Assembly (NCBI GenBank): GCA_003150315.1
Contig: QAML01000021.1
Location: forward strand, 1 to 51,762
Reading direction: 5' to 3'
Length of the DNA: 51,762 bases
Source: Prevotellaceae bacterium
Lineage (GTDB): Bacteria > Bacteroidota > Bacteroidia > Bacteroidales > Bacteroidaceae
Shown here: piece by piece, positions 9,302 to 17,929 of the stretch
How the letters are laid out: each line of letters begins with the position of its first letter
Position numbering within the stretch: position 1 is the first letter of the stretch
Made by a program: the position numbers and the translations under genes
The notes under the pieces: model-generated
Seen by the model: the letters and a program-made list of their open reading frames with translations, nothing else
What the model was told of the DNA's origin: nothing
Databases searched by the model: none

Positions 9302-9499
9302 ATGCCAAAACAAAAAACCAATTCCGGTGCTAAAAAGAGATTCTCTTTCACCGCGACAGGTAAAATCAAACGTCATCACGCTTTTCACAGCCACATCTTG
9401 ACGAAGAAGACCAAAAAGCAAAAACGCAACTTGGATCATGTTGCTATCGTTGACAAATCAAACGTAAAACAGATTCGCGAACTTTTGCTCAAGCGTTAA
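9302..9499 (+). CDS. rpmI: 50S ribosomal protein bL35
   Basis: A 65-residue basic ribosomal protein with the family signatures [27 protein letters not shown] and the closing QIRELL. It is third in the thrS-infC-rpmI-rplT operon. The 76-bp spacer from infC contains the palindrome CGTGTACACG, which may take part in L20 feedback, but this is inference. Standard length and start. Confidence 0.97.
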   Translation: MPKQKTNSGAKKRFSFTATGKIKRHHAFHSHILTKKTKKQKRNLDHVAIVDKSNVKQIRELLLKR

Positions 9500-9590
9500 T
9501 CAAACAACATCATTAACCCGAATGACCAGCTCAAAAAGCTCGCACTAATAAAAAAAATGCGGCGCTGACATTCAAAAAGACAAAAAACAA

Positions 9591-9935
9591 ATGCCAAGAT
9601 CAGTAAATCACGTAGCATCACGCAACAAAAGAAAAAAGATATTAAAGAAAACCAGAGGTTATTTTGGCGCGCGCAAAAACGTTTGGACCGTTGCCAAAAA
9701 TACCTATGAAAAAGGTTTGACCTACGCTTTCAGAGACCGTAGAGCAAAGAAACGTGAATTCCGCGCATTGTGGATTCAGCGTATCAATGCTGCTGCACGT
9801 CTTGAAGGTTTCTCATACTCACAGCTTATGGGTGCTCTCCACAAAGCAGGTATTGAAATCAACCGTAAAGTGCTTGCAGACCTTGCTATCAACGATCCCA
9901 AAGCTTTCAGCGCAATCGTTGCAAAGGTAAAGTAA
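9591..9935 (+). CDS. rplT: 50S ribosomal protein bL20
   Basis: A 114-residue 23S rRNA-binding assembly protein. The signatures are [53 protein letters not shown] and the C-terminal [17 protein letters not shown]. In other bacteria it represses this operon. It is the last gene of the operon and is followed by a strong terminator. Confidence 0.98.
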   Translation: MPRSVNHVASRNKRKKILKKTRGYFGARKNVWTVAKNTYEKGLTYAFRDRRAKKREFRALWIQRINAAARLEGFSYSQLMGALHKAGIEINRKVLADLAINDPKAFSAIVAKVK

Positions 9936-9963
9936 AAAAACAACATTTCTGAAAAATAACGGG

Positions 9964-9996
9964 AATCCGGTTCGCTTTAGGCAAACCGGATTTTTT
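9964..9996 (+). terminator. Intrinsic terminator of the thrS-rplT operon
   Basis: AATCCGGTT and AACCGGATT form a 9-bp stem followed by TTTTTT. Confidence 0.9.
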
Positions 9997-10071
9997 CATT
10001 TTCCTTCTCTCAAATATCGCCTACACTTTTCTTTTTGACTTATAACACATTCGACAAAAAGCCAACAACAT

Positions 10072-10547
10072 CTATATTCCACTATACAAAGAATGACTTT
10101 CCTGAAAGCAATACACATAAAACCTTACAGAATCTCCAAGCAAAAAATACTACATAGGATTTTCTAACACTAAGTAAAAATTCTCCAAATCGGTAAATGT
10201 TCTTGTACTTAGGTGTTGGCACTTAAAACTTGTACCATTTTGCACAAAACTTAAATCATGTCCTGTCAGAATAAAATGTAGTACAATATCATGCTGAACA
10301 CGAATAGAAACTCACACAATAATCCAAGTTATTTTCCAAATCAGTCTTTATATATCTCAAAAAAGAAACAACTGCGTTAAAAGTCCTACTCATATTTTTA
10401 GAAAAGATGCAGTCGCACATTTCAATAGATCCTAAACAGAACTCGTCATAAAGTTTTTACCAACTTTTATACAGTCTTCGTTTTTCAACACATCTATATT
10501 TATGCATAAAATGCAAGCAACATCCAATAAAAAACACACAACTTCAT
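10072..10547 (-). pseudogene. Decayed protein-coding remnant of unknown family
   Basis: Read on the minus strand, this otherwise empty stretch contains peptide-like fragments with stop codons and at least one frame change. One begins at an ATG at 10547 (MKLCVFYWMLLAFYA). One near 10490-10400 reads LKNEDCIKVGKNFMTSSV, stop, DLLKCATASFLKI. A longer frame at about 10320-10072 contains VQHDIVLHFILTGHDL, FTDLENFYLVLENPM, stop, YFLLGDSVRFYVYCFQESH. The composition and hydrophobic pattern look like former coding sequence rather than random AT-rich DNA. The middle piece faintly recalls a cupin-like N-terminal domain of AraC-type regulators, but I do not claim a family. Confidence 0.3.
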
Positions 10548-10633
10548 GCTTTTGGTCTCCATAAATTAAAACTCGCAATATGCCCCAAAACATGCTTCCG
10601 ACAGACCTTGTGTTTCAGGCATATACAATCGCG

Positions 10634-10720
10634 AAAAATACAAGGCATATATTTTAAAATACAAGGCACTTATTTCAAAATATATGCCTTGTATTTTTTA
10701 CGAAGTGCCTTCTTTTTTTT
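10634..10720. repeat. Modular palindromic intergenic repeat, copy R3 (reverse orientation)
   Basis: Units read TACAAGGCATATATTTT, TACAAGGCACTTATTTC, then the inverted TATATGCCTTGTATTTTT and the edge unit GAAGTGCCTTCTTTTTT. On the minus strand its flank contains GCCTGAAACACA, also present beside copy R10. It lies in the convergent gap between rplT and the minus-strand lipoprotein. Confidence 0.85.
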
Positions 10721-10898
10721 TCGACTTCAGATATGGCGTTTTTTACAATGGGAATTTTCCTGTTTCCTACGCAGTTTTCTTATTTTTTTTTGCGCTAAAT
10801 TTCAAGTTATTCTCCATCGCTAATGAAAATTCGCATGTTCAAATAGAATGTATGGTGGTTTCTAAAGGTTTTATGGCTTTTACAGATATTCGTACAAT
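10721..10898. other. Non-coding stretch between repeat R3 and a terminator
   Basis: Very AT-rich, with long T runs. Two overlapping plus-strand frames cross repeat R3 and have Phe-rich, unnatural translations. I see no gene or promoter here. Confidence 0.6.
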
Positions 10899-10946
10899 AA
10901 AAAAATAATGTCCGCAATGCCAATATTTTGATCTTGCGGACATTTG
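10899..10946 (-). terminator. Intrinsic terminator for the minus-strand lipoprotein
   Basis: AATGTCCGCAA and TTGCGGACATT form an 11-bp stem; on the minus strand it is followed by ATTATTTTTTATT. It lies 25 bp beyond the ancestral stop at 10971, supporting that stop rather than the earlier one at 11023. Confidence 0.75.
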
Positions 10947-10970
10947 ATATAAAAAGCAATACGACAGCCT

Positions 10971-11292
10971 TTAAAATTTTATATTTTTACCTTGCTCAAT
11001 CAAAACGCTGTCAATCGTAGAATTATTTTTTAAGAAAGGAAATGTCTGATAAAATAAACCAAATTCTATGGAGTCCGGATTTTGCTCCATCATCCATGAT
11101 GATACTCTTATTGAAAAGACTATCATCAATATCTTCATTAGATACTTTCATATTTTTGGCAATGTCGATACTATCTATATTTTTTTCACATTGCTTCGAT
11201 GGACTTAGACTTTTCTTTCTTGATTGCCCATTGCTACAAGCTACCATTGTTAAGAAAGACATCAGAACAAGTATAAAAGGAATCTTCATCAT
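10971..11292 (-). pseudogene. Small lipoprotein, frameshifted
   Basis: Begins with MMKIPFILVLMSFLTMVAC, a lipoprotein signal with lipobox LTMVAC, after a rare clear Shine-Dalgarno-like GGGAGG. The first frame continues through EDIDDSLFNKSIIMDDG and stops at 11023 after a poorly coding tail. The neighbouring frame from about 11095 reads MMEQNPDSIEFGLFYQTF, then PFLKNNSTIDSVLIEQGKN and stops at 10971 just before a terminator. The second frame looks like the genuine C-terminus, so a one-base shift near 11090-11100 probably broke the gene, or the assembly is wrong there. The repaired protein would have about 107 residues. Family unknown. It lies 150 bp downstream of mlaF on the same strand. Confidence 0.6.
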
Positions 11293-11441
11293 TGTCCTCC
11301 CTTTCTCGACTTCATTTACTTGTTCTTTCTTAGTTCTTTGCATCTAATTCGAAAAATTCTGAAGAGTGCTGCAGATTATTTTTCTTGCACGCAGAATTTT
11401 ATGCATAATGATTTTTATATGGTTTGGCGTAACGAAAAATT

Positions 11442-12215
11442 TTATTGTTTCCCCTCTTCTTCAAGTTCCGCTTTTTTTACTTTACGGAAAAGGTCGGAGG
11501 CAAATATAAAGTTGTTAAGCAATTCATTGCTCGAAGTCATTACTTCGTCTTTGTTACCCTGCCACTCTTTACGCCCGTTGTAAAGAAATAAAATGTTCTC
11601 GCCTATACCCATAACGGAATTCATATCATGGGTGTTTATTATTGTGGTCATGCCATAGTCTTGAGTTATGCCGTGAACCAACTCGTCAATCACGAGTGAG
11701 GTTTTGGGGTCGAGTCCTGAGTTTGGTTCGTCGCAAAAGAGGTATTTCGGATTCATTGATATGGCTCTTGCTATTGCCACACGCTTTTGCATACCGCCAC
11801 TTATCTCTCCCGGCAGTTTACTTTCGGCTCCTTTCAGATTTACTCTCTCAAGACATTCGTTTGCCTTGCGCTGACGGTCGCGCCATGAAAGCGTAGAAAA
11901 CATATCAAGCGGAAATCTTACGTTGTCAAGCACAGTCATGGAGTCGAACAAAGCTGCGTTCTGGAAAATCATTCCCATTTCACGACGCAAAAAAGTTCGC
12001 TCTTTTTTTGACATTCCGAAAAGGTTTCTGCCGTCATAGAGCACTTCACCGCCCGTAGGCTCGAAGAGACCTACAATGCACTTCATGAGTACGGTTTTGC
12101 CGGAACCGCTCTGCCCTATTATGAGATTCGTTTTTCCTTTTTCGAACACCGTGGATATTCCTTTCAATATCTCGCGGTCGTCAAAGGTTTTATGTATGTT
12201 TTTTAGTTCTATCAT
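11442..12215 (-). CDS. mlaF: MlaF-like ABC transporter ATP-binding protein
   Basis: ATPase of an MCE/Mla-type lipid transporter that moves phospholipid between inner and outer membranes. Walker A GQSGSGKT lies near residue 34, the Q-loop is IFQNAALFDS, the signature is SGGMQKR, Walker B is YLFCDEPNSGLDP, and the switch His is in INTHDM. The 257-residue length and the GLDPKTS segment fit MlaF. It lies 4 bp downstream of mlaE, so the two are translated together. No MCE-domain MlaD gene is adjacent, so the substrate-binding partner must be encoded elsewhere. Confidence 0.88.
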   Translation of the reverse strand: MIELKNIHKTFDDREILKGISTVFEKGKTNLIIGQSGSGKTVLMKCIVGLFEPTGGEVLYDGRNLFGMSKKERTFLRREMGMIFQNAALFDSMTVLDNVRFPLDMFSTLSWRDRQRKANECLERVNLKGAESKLPGEISGGMQKRVAIARAISMNPKYLFCDEPNSGLDPKTSLVIDELVHGITQDYGMTTIINTHDMNSVMGIGENILFLYNGRKEWQGNKDEVMTSSNELLNNFIFASDLFRKVKKAELEEEGKQ

Positions 12216-12219
12216 GGCT

Positions 12220-12966
12220 TTAGGAAAGGAGTTGGGTTAAGAACATGTCTGAAAAAAGTATGAGCATGGAGCTTGATACCACCGCATTTGTGCTTGCCTT
12301 GCCCACATTAACAGACCCACCCTCCACTGTATAGCCGTAATAAGAGGACACGCTGGAAATTATAAAAGCAAAAAACAGTGATTTTATCACTCCCATCCAT
12401 AGAAACCACTCCGAAAACTCATGCTGCATTCCGGCAGTAAGGTCGCTGGGGGTAATTATGTGCCCTATGTATGCCGTGGCATAAGCTCCGATTATTCCTG
12501 AAACCGTTGAGAACGTTACGAGAACGGGAATCATCGTTACAAGCCCGAGAATCTTGGGAAGGATGAGGTATGAAGCGGAGTTAATACCCATTATTTCAAG
12601 TGCATCAATCTGCTGCGTAACCCGCATGGTACCAAGCTCGGAGGCAATGTTAGATCCTACCTTCCCCGAAAGTATAAGGCACATTATACTTGAAGAAAAT
12701 TCGAGCAACATGATCTCGCGCGTAACGTATCCCGAGGTCCAATGGGGCATCCATGCGCTTTGCACGTTCAGTTTTATCTGAATGCAAATCACCGCTCCTA
12801 TGAAAAAGGATATAAGCAGTACTATTACAATGGAATTTATGCCAAGCTGCTGCATTTCCCGCAAGTATTGCCTGGTAAACATTCGCATTCTTTCGGGACG
12901 TGAAAACACTCGTCCCATGAGACGCAAGTATTTTCCGAATGTGGTAAGACTTTTCTGAATAAGCAT
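12220..12966 (-). CDS. mlaE: MlaE-family ABC transporter permease
   Basis: Inner-membrane permease of the Mla/MCE lipid transport system, 248 residues with about five or six hydrophobic segments. Family signatures are IVLLISFFIGAVICIQ, the conserved ELGTMRVTQQIDALEIMGI loop that contacts the ATPase, and LPKILGLVTMIPVL. It is encoded just before mlaF. A TAACTTTG element lies at 12998-13005, about 32 bp upstream on the minus strand. The pair shares a divergent promoter region with lptB, another envelope lipid transporter. Confidence 0.9.
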   Translation of the reverse strand: MLIQKSLTTFGKYLRLMGRVFSRPERMRMFTRQYLREMQQLGINSIVIVLLISFFIGAVICIQIKLNVQSAWMPHWTSGYVTREIMLLEFSSSIMCLILSGKVGSNIASELGTMRVTQQIDALEIMGINSASYLILPKILGLVTMIPVLVTFSTVSGIIGAYATAYIGHIITPSDLTAGMQHEFSEWFLWMGVIKSLFFAFIISSVSSYYGYTVEGGSVNVGKASTNAVVSSSMLILFSDMFLTQLLS

Positions 12967-12997
12967 TAAACAGCCGTTTTGATGTTCACATTTTGTG

Positions 12998-13005
12998 CAA
13001 AGTTA
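12998..13005 (-). promoter_or_regulatory. -7 element (TAACTTTG) for mlaE-mlaF
   Basis: CAAAGTTA on the plus strand, about 32 bp before the mlaE ATG. Confidence 0.45.
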
Positions 13006-13068
13006 TGAAAACTTTTGTGGCGGATAAGCCCTACGGCTTTTTTCTTTCTCCATTTTGATCGAATTTCG

Positions 13069-13076
13069 TAATTTTG
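13069..13076 (+). promoter_or_regulatory. -7 element (TAATTTTG) for lptB
   Basis: TAATTTTG lies 41 bp before the lptB ATG, divergent from the mlaE promoter. Confidence 0.45.
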
Positions 13077-13116
13077 TTTCGGCAAAATGCCCTACACTAT
13101 ATAAATTCCACCATTG

Positions 13117-13932
13117 ATGGACCAGCAAAAGCAAGAAACGGAGAAAAGTTCCATGGTGTTGCGCACCGAAGGACTTGTCAAGATATATGGCAAACGCACC
13201 GTGGTAAACGATGTGTCGTTTGAAGTAAAACAGGGAGAAATCGTGGGTCTTCTCGGACCTAACGGTGCAGGAAAGACCACGTCTTTCTATATGACCACGG
13301 GACTTGTCAAAGCCAACGGCGGACATATATATCTTGACGGCAACGATATTACCGACTATCCCGTGTATAAACGTGCACAAAGCGGCGTAGGCTATTTGGC
13401 GCAGGAACCTTCGGTGTTTCGCAAAATGTCTGTAGAGGATAATATCGCTTCCGTGCTTGAAATGACAGGGAAACCCAAAGCCTATCAAAAAGAGAAACTT
13501 GAAAGCCTGATAAATGAATTTCGTTTGCAAAAAGTACGTAAGAATCTTGGCGACCGTTTGTCGGGAGGCGAACGAAGAAGAACCGAGATTGCACGCTGCC
13601 TTGCCATCAATCCGAAATTCATAATGCTTGATGAACCGTTTGCGGGCGTTGACCCTATTGCAGTAGAGGACATTCAATATATTGTTTGGAAATTGAAATA
13701 CCGCAATATTGGAATTCTGATCACCGACCACAATGTAGAAGACACTTTGTGCATTACCGACAGGGCATACATGCTTTTTGAAGGAAGAATACTGTTTCAG
13801 GGCACACCGGAAGAACTTGCATCGAACCAAGTTGTACGAGACAAATATCTTACAAACAGTTTCCAACTTCGCAAAAAGGACTTCCAGCTGATTGGCAGGC
13901 AAAAAGGTGAAAACGATATAGAAACGAAATAG
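13117..13932 (+). CDS. lptB: LptB, LPS export ABC transporter ATP-binding protein
   Basis: ATPase powering lipopolysaccharide extraction by LptBFG. Walker A GPNGAGKT lies at about residues 47-54, the Q-loop region is YLAQEPSVFRKMSVEDN (a known LptB feature), the signature is LSGGERRR, Walker B is IMLDEPFAGVDPIAVEDIQ, and the switch His is in ITDHNV. The start is ambiguous: TTG 13114, ATG 13117 or ATG 13153. The last yields the more usual MVLRTEGLVKIYG beginning and follows GGAG, so the first 12 residues may not be translated. It is followed after 14 bp by the TamL-like gene. Confidence 0.93.
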   Translation: MDQQKQETEKSSMVLRTEGLVKIYGKRTVVNDVSFEVKQGEIVGLLGPNGAGKTTSFYMTTGLVKANGGHIYLDGNDITDYPVYKRAQSGVGYLAQEPSVFRKMSVEDNIASVLEMTGKPKAYQKEKLESLINEFRLQKVRKNLGDRLSGGERRRTEIARCLAINPKFIMLDEPFAGVDPIAVEDIQYIVWKLKYRNIGILITDHNVEDTLCITDRAYMLFEGRILFQGTPEELASNQVVRDKYLTNSFQLRKKDFQLIGRQKGENDIETK

Positions 13933-13946
13933 AACAATACGGCAAA

Positions 13947-16298
13947 TTGCATTCGTTTCGTACCATATTATATAATATTACAATCGTGCTGTTGAGCGTG
14001 ATTGCCTTTTCGGCGTGTTCGTCAGAAAAGTTTCTGAGCAACGGAAGCACCGTGCTTTCTTCAGTAAAGATTAAATCGGCAGAAAAAACCGTCAACGCAA
14101 AAAACTACGACAGATACCTCAAGCAGCATCCCAATTCAAAATGGTTCGGATTGGTAAAAGTTCCACTTGGAATCTATTGTATTGCAGGCAAAGACACTTC
14201 ACGCCACCATGCTTTGCATAAACTTGGTGAAAGCCCAGTGGTTTATGATTCTGTTATGTCGAAGAATTCACTTTCCAACCTACGCAATGCCTTGATAAGC
14301 GCAGGTTATCTGAAAGCCGATGCAAATTATACGGAACGCCGCAAAGGTTATAAAACAAACATTGAATATACTATTTTTCCGGGGCCGCTTTATTCTATAG
14401 ATAATATAGAATGGAACATTGAGAACCCGGAATTTCGTAAAATAGTCAGGAATGACAGCGCGAACTCGCATCTTTTCAAAGGAATGGCTTGTGATGTAAA
14501 TGTTCTAAACGAAGAACGTAACCGTATTGTCAAACTTTTGCAGAACAGCGGGTATTATAATGTAAACAGAGACTTTGTCAGTTTCGTTGCCGACACTTCT
14601 GCTTTCAGCAAAAACGTTTCTCTTCTGGTAAACATTTCATTCGCCAGCGGAGCACGCGACTCTGTTAAGGCATATACAAGATATCATATCGGCAAAGTGA
14701 ATTTCTATTACAATATTAACGAAGATTCTGTAGAAAACATCTCAAAATCTCAATGCGACACGGTAAACGATGGTTACGGTTCCGTTGTTTATTCTTACGG
14801 ACATGCAATGCTTCGCAATAAGACCATGCTTCGCAACGTTTACTTCCGTCCGGGCGATATTTATAACCAATCAAAAATACAAAACACCTATCAACGATTG
14901 GGCGGATTGGCTATTACCGATTTCGCTTCTGTGAAACTTTCCGAAGCAGAATGCGACTCTATGCACGGACAAAAGAACAGCGCTGACGCACTTACCGCCG
15001 ACATTTTTTTCAAATCAAGAAACGTCAACTCTATAAGCTTTGAACTTGAAGGCACAAACATGGCAGGAGATTTGGGAGCTGCAGCCGCGCTTTCCTTTGA
15101 GAATCGAAATGTTTTCAAAGGTGCGGAAAGTTTTGATTTGAAGCTTCGTGGTGCTTTCGAAGCCATTAAAGGTTTGAAAGGTTACAATAATAATGAGAAC
15201 TATATAGAATTCGGAGTAGAAGCAAACCTGAAAGTTCCGATGCTTGTGCGTCCTCTTCAGCACCGCCACCGTATGAGTTCGATTGTCAACTCTGAAATTT
15301 CTCTTCTTTACAATACTCAAGACCGTCCGGAGTTTCATCGGCGCACGCTTACCGCAGGTATTCGATATCTCTGGAATTCTTGGCAAAACAAACTACAACA
15401 CAGGCTTGACCTCATCAGTCTCAACTACGTTTTCATGCCTTGGATTTCCGATACCTTCCGCCACGATTATCTCGAAAACACTTCTTCGCGAAATTCAGTG
15501 CTTAGATATTCTTACGAAGACCTGTTTATTATGCGTTCGGCATATAATATGGTTTACAATTCGAGGGGTAATCGTTCTTCAAGGCTTCTCGATTATACCA
15601 ACAACTCTTACAGAGTAAGATTCGGGATTGAAACAGCGGGCAACCTGTTGTATCTTCTTTCACACATTCTCCATAGCGAAAAGAATGCCGACGGACATTA
15701 TAAACTTTTCAACATTGCTTTCGCACAATATGCCAAAGCCGATTTAGATTTTGTGAAGAATTTCGTAATAGACAGCCGAAACGCCGTAGCCTTTCACGCA
15801 GGAATAGGTTTGGCACTGCCTTATGGAAATGCCTTAATAGTTCCTTACGAGAAAAGATACTTTGCGGGAGGTGCAAACTCTGTGAGAGGTTGGAGCGTAA
15901 GAGAACTCGGACCGGGAAAATATCGCAGCAAAGATGGAAAGATTGACTTCATAAACCAAACGGGTAACATAAAACTGGATGTAAACCTGGAATACCGCAC
16001 CTTCTTGTTTTGGAAATTACACGGAGCAGTATTTGCCGATTGCGGAAATATATGGACAACGCGCAATTATTCCGATCAACCGGGAGGAAAATTCCAATTC
16101 AATAATTTCTTTAAGCAACTCGCCGCAGCTTACGGCATTGGTCTGCGTCTGAATCTTGATTATTTTGTTCTTAGATTCGATGGTGGCATGAAAGCTGTCA
16201 ATCCTTATTATTCCAATTCGCGCGAACATTTTCCAATAATACATCCGCGTTTTTCAAGAGACTTTACTTTTCACTTCGCGGTAGGTTTGCCATTCTGA
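13947..16298 (+). CDS. TamL-like Omp85 outer-membrane lipoprotein (BamA/TamA superfamily)
   Basis: Outer-membrane barrel of the Omp85 superfamily, probably helping to insert or export envelope proteins. The N-terminus has a lipoprotein signal ending IAFSAC, which is the hallmark of the Bacteroidetes TamL variant of TamA. POTRA-like segments occupy about residues 30-350 (for example KMLRNVYFRPGDIYNQSKIQ style strands). The C-terminal barrel contains the Omp85 loop-6 motif in GGANSVRGW, and the last residue is Phe, as in barrel beta-signals. No in-frame ATG precedes the signal, so the start is the TTG at 13947, 14 bp after lptB. Its 3' end overlaps a convergent lipoprotein gene by 35 bp. Confidence 0.85.
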   Translation: MHSFRTILYNITIVLLSVIAFSACSSEKFLSNGSTVLSSVKIKSAEKTVNAKNYDRYLKQHPNSKWFGLVKVPLGIYCIAGKDTSRHHALHKLGESPVVYDSVMSKNSLSNLRNALISAGYLKADANYTERRKGYKTNIEYTIFPGPLYSIDNIEWNIENPEFRKIVRNDSANSHLFKGMACDVNVLNEERNRIVKLLQNSGYYNVNRDFVSFVADTSAFSKNVSLLVNISFASGARDSVKAYTRYHIGKVNFYYNINEDSVENISKSQCDTVNDGYGSVVYSYGHAMLRNKTMLRNVYFRPGDIYNQSKIQNTYQRLGGLAITDFASVKLSEAECDSMHGQKNSADALTADIFFKSRNVNSISFELEGTNMAGDLGAAAALSFENRNVFKGAESFDLKLRGAFEAIKGLKGYNNNENYIEFGVEANLKVPMLVRPLQHRHRMSSIVNSEISLLYNTQDRPEFHRRTLTAGIRYLWNSWQNKLQHRLDLISLNYVFMPWISDTFRHDYLENTSSRNSVLRYSYEDLFIMRSAYNMVYNSRGNRSSRLLDYTNNSYRVRFGIETAGNLLYLLSHILHSEKNADGHYKLFNIAFAQYAKADLDFVKNFVIDSRNAVAFHAGIGLALPYGNALIVPYEKRYFAGGANSVRGWSVRELGPGKYRSKDGKIDFINQTGNIKLDVNLEYRTFLFWKLHGAVFADCGNIWTTRNYSDQPGGKFQFNNFFKQLAAAYGIGLRLNLDYFVLRFDGGMKAVNPYYSNSREHFPIIHPRFSRDFTFHFAVGLPF

Positions 16299-16734
16299 TT
16301 TTCCATTCTTTTCCCTCTTTTACAAGCATAAAACGGAAACTCTTTTCTCTCTGTCCGGGCACAGGATAACCTCCAATCGTGTCTACAAAGATTCCGTTTT
16401 CCACCTTTATCCTGCATTCCGCTTCGCTGTCGCTTTTCAAAGAAGTTTCAACTACACTCACGGTGGGCGTATCGGTTATGTTTTTCAGACTATCCACTAT
16501 CTTCCTACTCATGTTCGACGCGCAAAATTCGAGAACCCTTCGCGAATCTTCCGTGGTATATGCAAGCGCATCGACATACTTGAAATTGAAATAGCAATGC
16601 GCAAAACGTTCTGCACACAATGCCGCTTCCTTTTCTTTATCGTCTCCCCCGCCACAAGAAACGAAAGTCATGCACTGCCACATGCCCAATGCCAATATAA
16701 ACAACCTGCTATTGATAATCTTTCTTCTACTCAT
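16264..16734 (-). CDS. Putative lipoprotein with an NTF2/DUF4878-like domain
   Basis: A 156-residue predicted lipoprotein: a long signal ending in CMTFVSCGGGDD, so processing would leave a lipidated Cys followed by Gly-rich and acidic residues. The body (ERFAHCYFNFKYVDALAY, then SFRFMLVKEGKEWKIRM) has the helix-then-curved-sheet pattern ending in a 'W-K-I' strand seen in DUF4878/NTF2-like lipoproteins; the assignment is tentative. Its last 35 bp overlap the convergent TamL-like gene, with both stops well supported. Function unknown. Confidence 0.75.
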   Translation of the reverse strand: MSRRKIINSRLFILALGMWQCMTFVSCGGGDDKEKEAALCAERFAHCYFNFKYVDALAYTTEDSRRVLEFCASNMSRKIVDSLKNITDTPTVSVVETSLKSDSEAECRIKVENGIFVDTIGGYPVPGQREKSFRFMLVKEGKEWKIRMANLPRSEK

Positions 16735-16818
16735 GTCTCATGCCTTATGTTTTAAGCAAGGCAAATTTAACAACAGTCTTTGATTTTTTAGTAACTTCGC
16801 GCAGTTTTATAATTTGTA

Positions 16819-17604
16819 ATGTTGAAATTTTTGTCATTCGGCAGTGGAAGCAGCGGCAATTGCTATTTGTTGGAATCTTCAGAAGAAAGCATTCTGATAG
16901 ATGCAGGCGTTGGCTACCGCAAAGTCAAGAAATATTTCTCGGAATACGGGGTGAATCAGGAAAAGATAAGCGCAATATTCTTAACCCACGACCACACAGA
17001 CCATGTTTCCGCCGTTTCGGGACTTGCCATATACCTTAAGATTCCTGTCTTTGCCACAGAAATTGTTCACCAAAGAATAAATACAAATTTCAGAATACAC
17101 AAAAAGCTACCCAAAAACCTTGTAAAGCCTATACAAAAACTGCAACCTGTGAAGATTGGTGCTTTCACCGTTGAAGCATTCGATGTTCCGCACGACAGCG
17201 CAGACTGTTGCGGATATACCATTACTTATAATGACAAACGGTTTGTGCTTATAACCGACTGCGGAAAGATTACAGAAGAAGTAAGCTCCCGTGCGCTTGA
17301 AGCCGATTACCTTGTGCTCGAATCAAACTACGACCCGCAGATGCTCGAAACCGGACCTTATCCGCTCCACTTGCGTCGCCGGATAGCATGTTCCACAGGG
17401 CACTTGTCAAACACGGAAACAGCAGAGTTTCTTCGCGACAACAGTTTTGCCAATCTCCGACAGCTTTTCCTTTGTCATCTTAGCGAGAACAACAATACCC
17501 ACGAGCTTGTAGATTCTGCGGTTTCCCAGGCTCTGCAAGACAAGAATGTTCCGTATCACATACTTGACCGCCGAAAAGTAAACGGATTCTTCGAACTTGA
17601 CTGA
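16819..17604 (+). CDS. MBL-fold metallo-hydrolase (YycJ/WalJ-like)
   Basis: Metallo-beta-lactamase-fold hydrolase, probably a dinuclear zinc phosphodiesterase. The motif THDHTDH lies at about residues 56-62. Other metal ligands are in FDVPHDS, TDCG and LCHLSENN. The N-terminus FGSGSSGNCYLL is characteristic of the YycJ/WalJ group, whose members have been linked to DNA metabolism and cell-wall stress in Firmicutes. At 261 residues it is full length. A TAACTTCG element at 16792-16799 may be its promoter. It stands alone, followed by tRNA-Lys. Confidence 0.88.
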   Translation: MLKFLSFGSGSSGNCYLLESSEESILIDAGVGYRKVKKYFSEYGVNQEKISAIFLTHDHTDHVSAVSGLAIYLKIPVFATEIVHQRINTNFRIHKKLPKNLVKPIQKLQPVKIGAFTVEAFDVPHDSADCCGYTITYNDKRFVLITDCGKITEEVSSRALEADYLVLESNYDPQMLETGPYPLHLRRRIACSTGHLSNTETAEFLRDNSFANLRQLFLCHLSENNNTHELVDSAVSQALQDKNVPYHILDRRKVNGFFELD

Positions 17605-17663
17605 AACAAACGGATACTCCTCGTAAGTTTTTCTTTGAATACGTAAGAAAAAGCACGAAACAT

Positions 17664-17694
17664 TTGGTAGTTTCAAAAAAACGCGCTACTTTTG
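17664..17694 (+). promoter_or_regulatory. Complete promoter for tRNA-Lys: TTG-N20-TACTTTTG
   Basis: TTG at 17664-17666 and TACTTTTG at 17687-17694 have canonical spacing; the tRNA starts 38 bp later, as for tRNA-Ser. Confidence 0.7.
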
Positions 17695-17731
17695 CACTCG
17701 CATTCGGAAAGATAACAAACTTCAAACCGAT

Positions 17732-17804
17732 GCGCCCTTAGCTCAGTTGGTAGAGCAATTGACTCTTAATCAATGGGTCCAGGGTTCGAGTCCCTGAGGG
17801 CGTA
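17732..17804 (+). tRNA. tRNA-Lys, anticodon CTT
   Basis: Acceptor GCGCCCT pairs with AGGGCGT (a G-U pair at 1-72), D arm GCTC...GAGC, and anticodon stem ATTGA/TCAAT with loop CTCTTAA giving CTT (AAG). The T arm is CAGGGTTCGAGTCCCTG. CCA is not encoded. Confidence 0.94.
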
Positions 17805-17807
17805 CAG

Positions 17808-17848
17808 AAAAGCCGCTGATATGGTTTATATCGGCGGCTTTCTTTTTG
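17808..17848 (+). terminator. Intrinsic terminator after tRNA-Lys
   Basis: AAGCCGCTGATAT pairs with ATATCGGCGGCTT (one G-U) and is followed by TCTTTTTG. Confidence 0.85.
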
Positions 17849-17876
17849 TCTTTTTGCACACATTCCCCTTCTTTTC

Positions 17877-17907
17877 TTGTCCATTAGTTCAAAAATCTCT
17901 ATTTTCG
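17877..17907 (+). promoter_or_regulatory. Promoter TTG-N20-TATTTTCG for the GH99-like gene
   Basis: TTG at 17877-17879 and TATTTTCG at 17900-17907, 22 bp before the ATG. Confidence 0.55.
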
Positions 17908-17929
17908 CAGAAAATGAGATGATTATACC

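Noticed and set aside
10608..10908. Two short plus-strand frames crossing repeat R3
   Set aside because: Their N-termini are translated repeat sequence (MPCIFYEV-like), a known artefact when this repeat is read as protein; no ribosome-binding or coding pattern.
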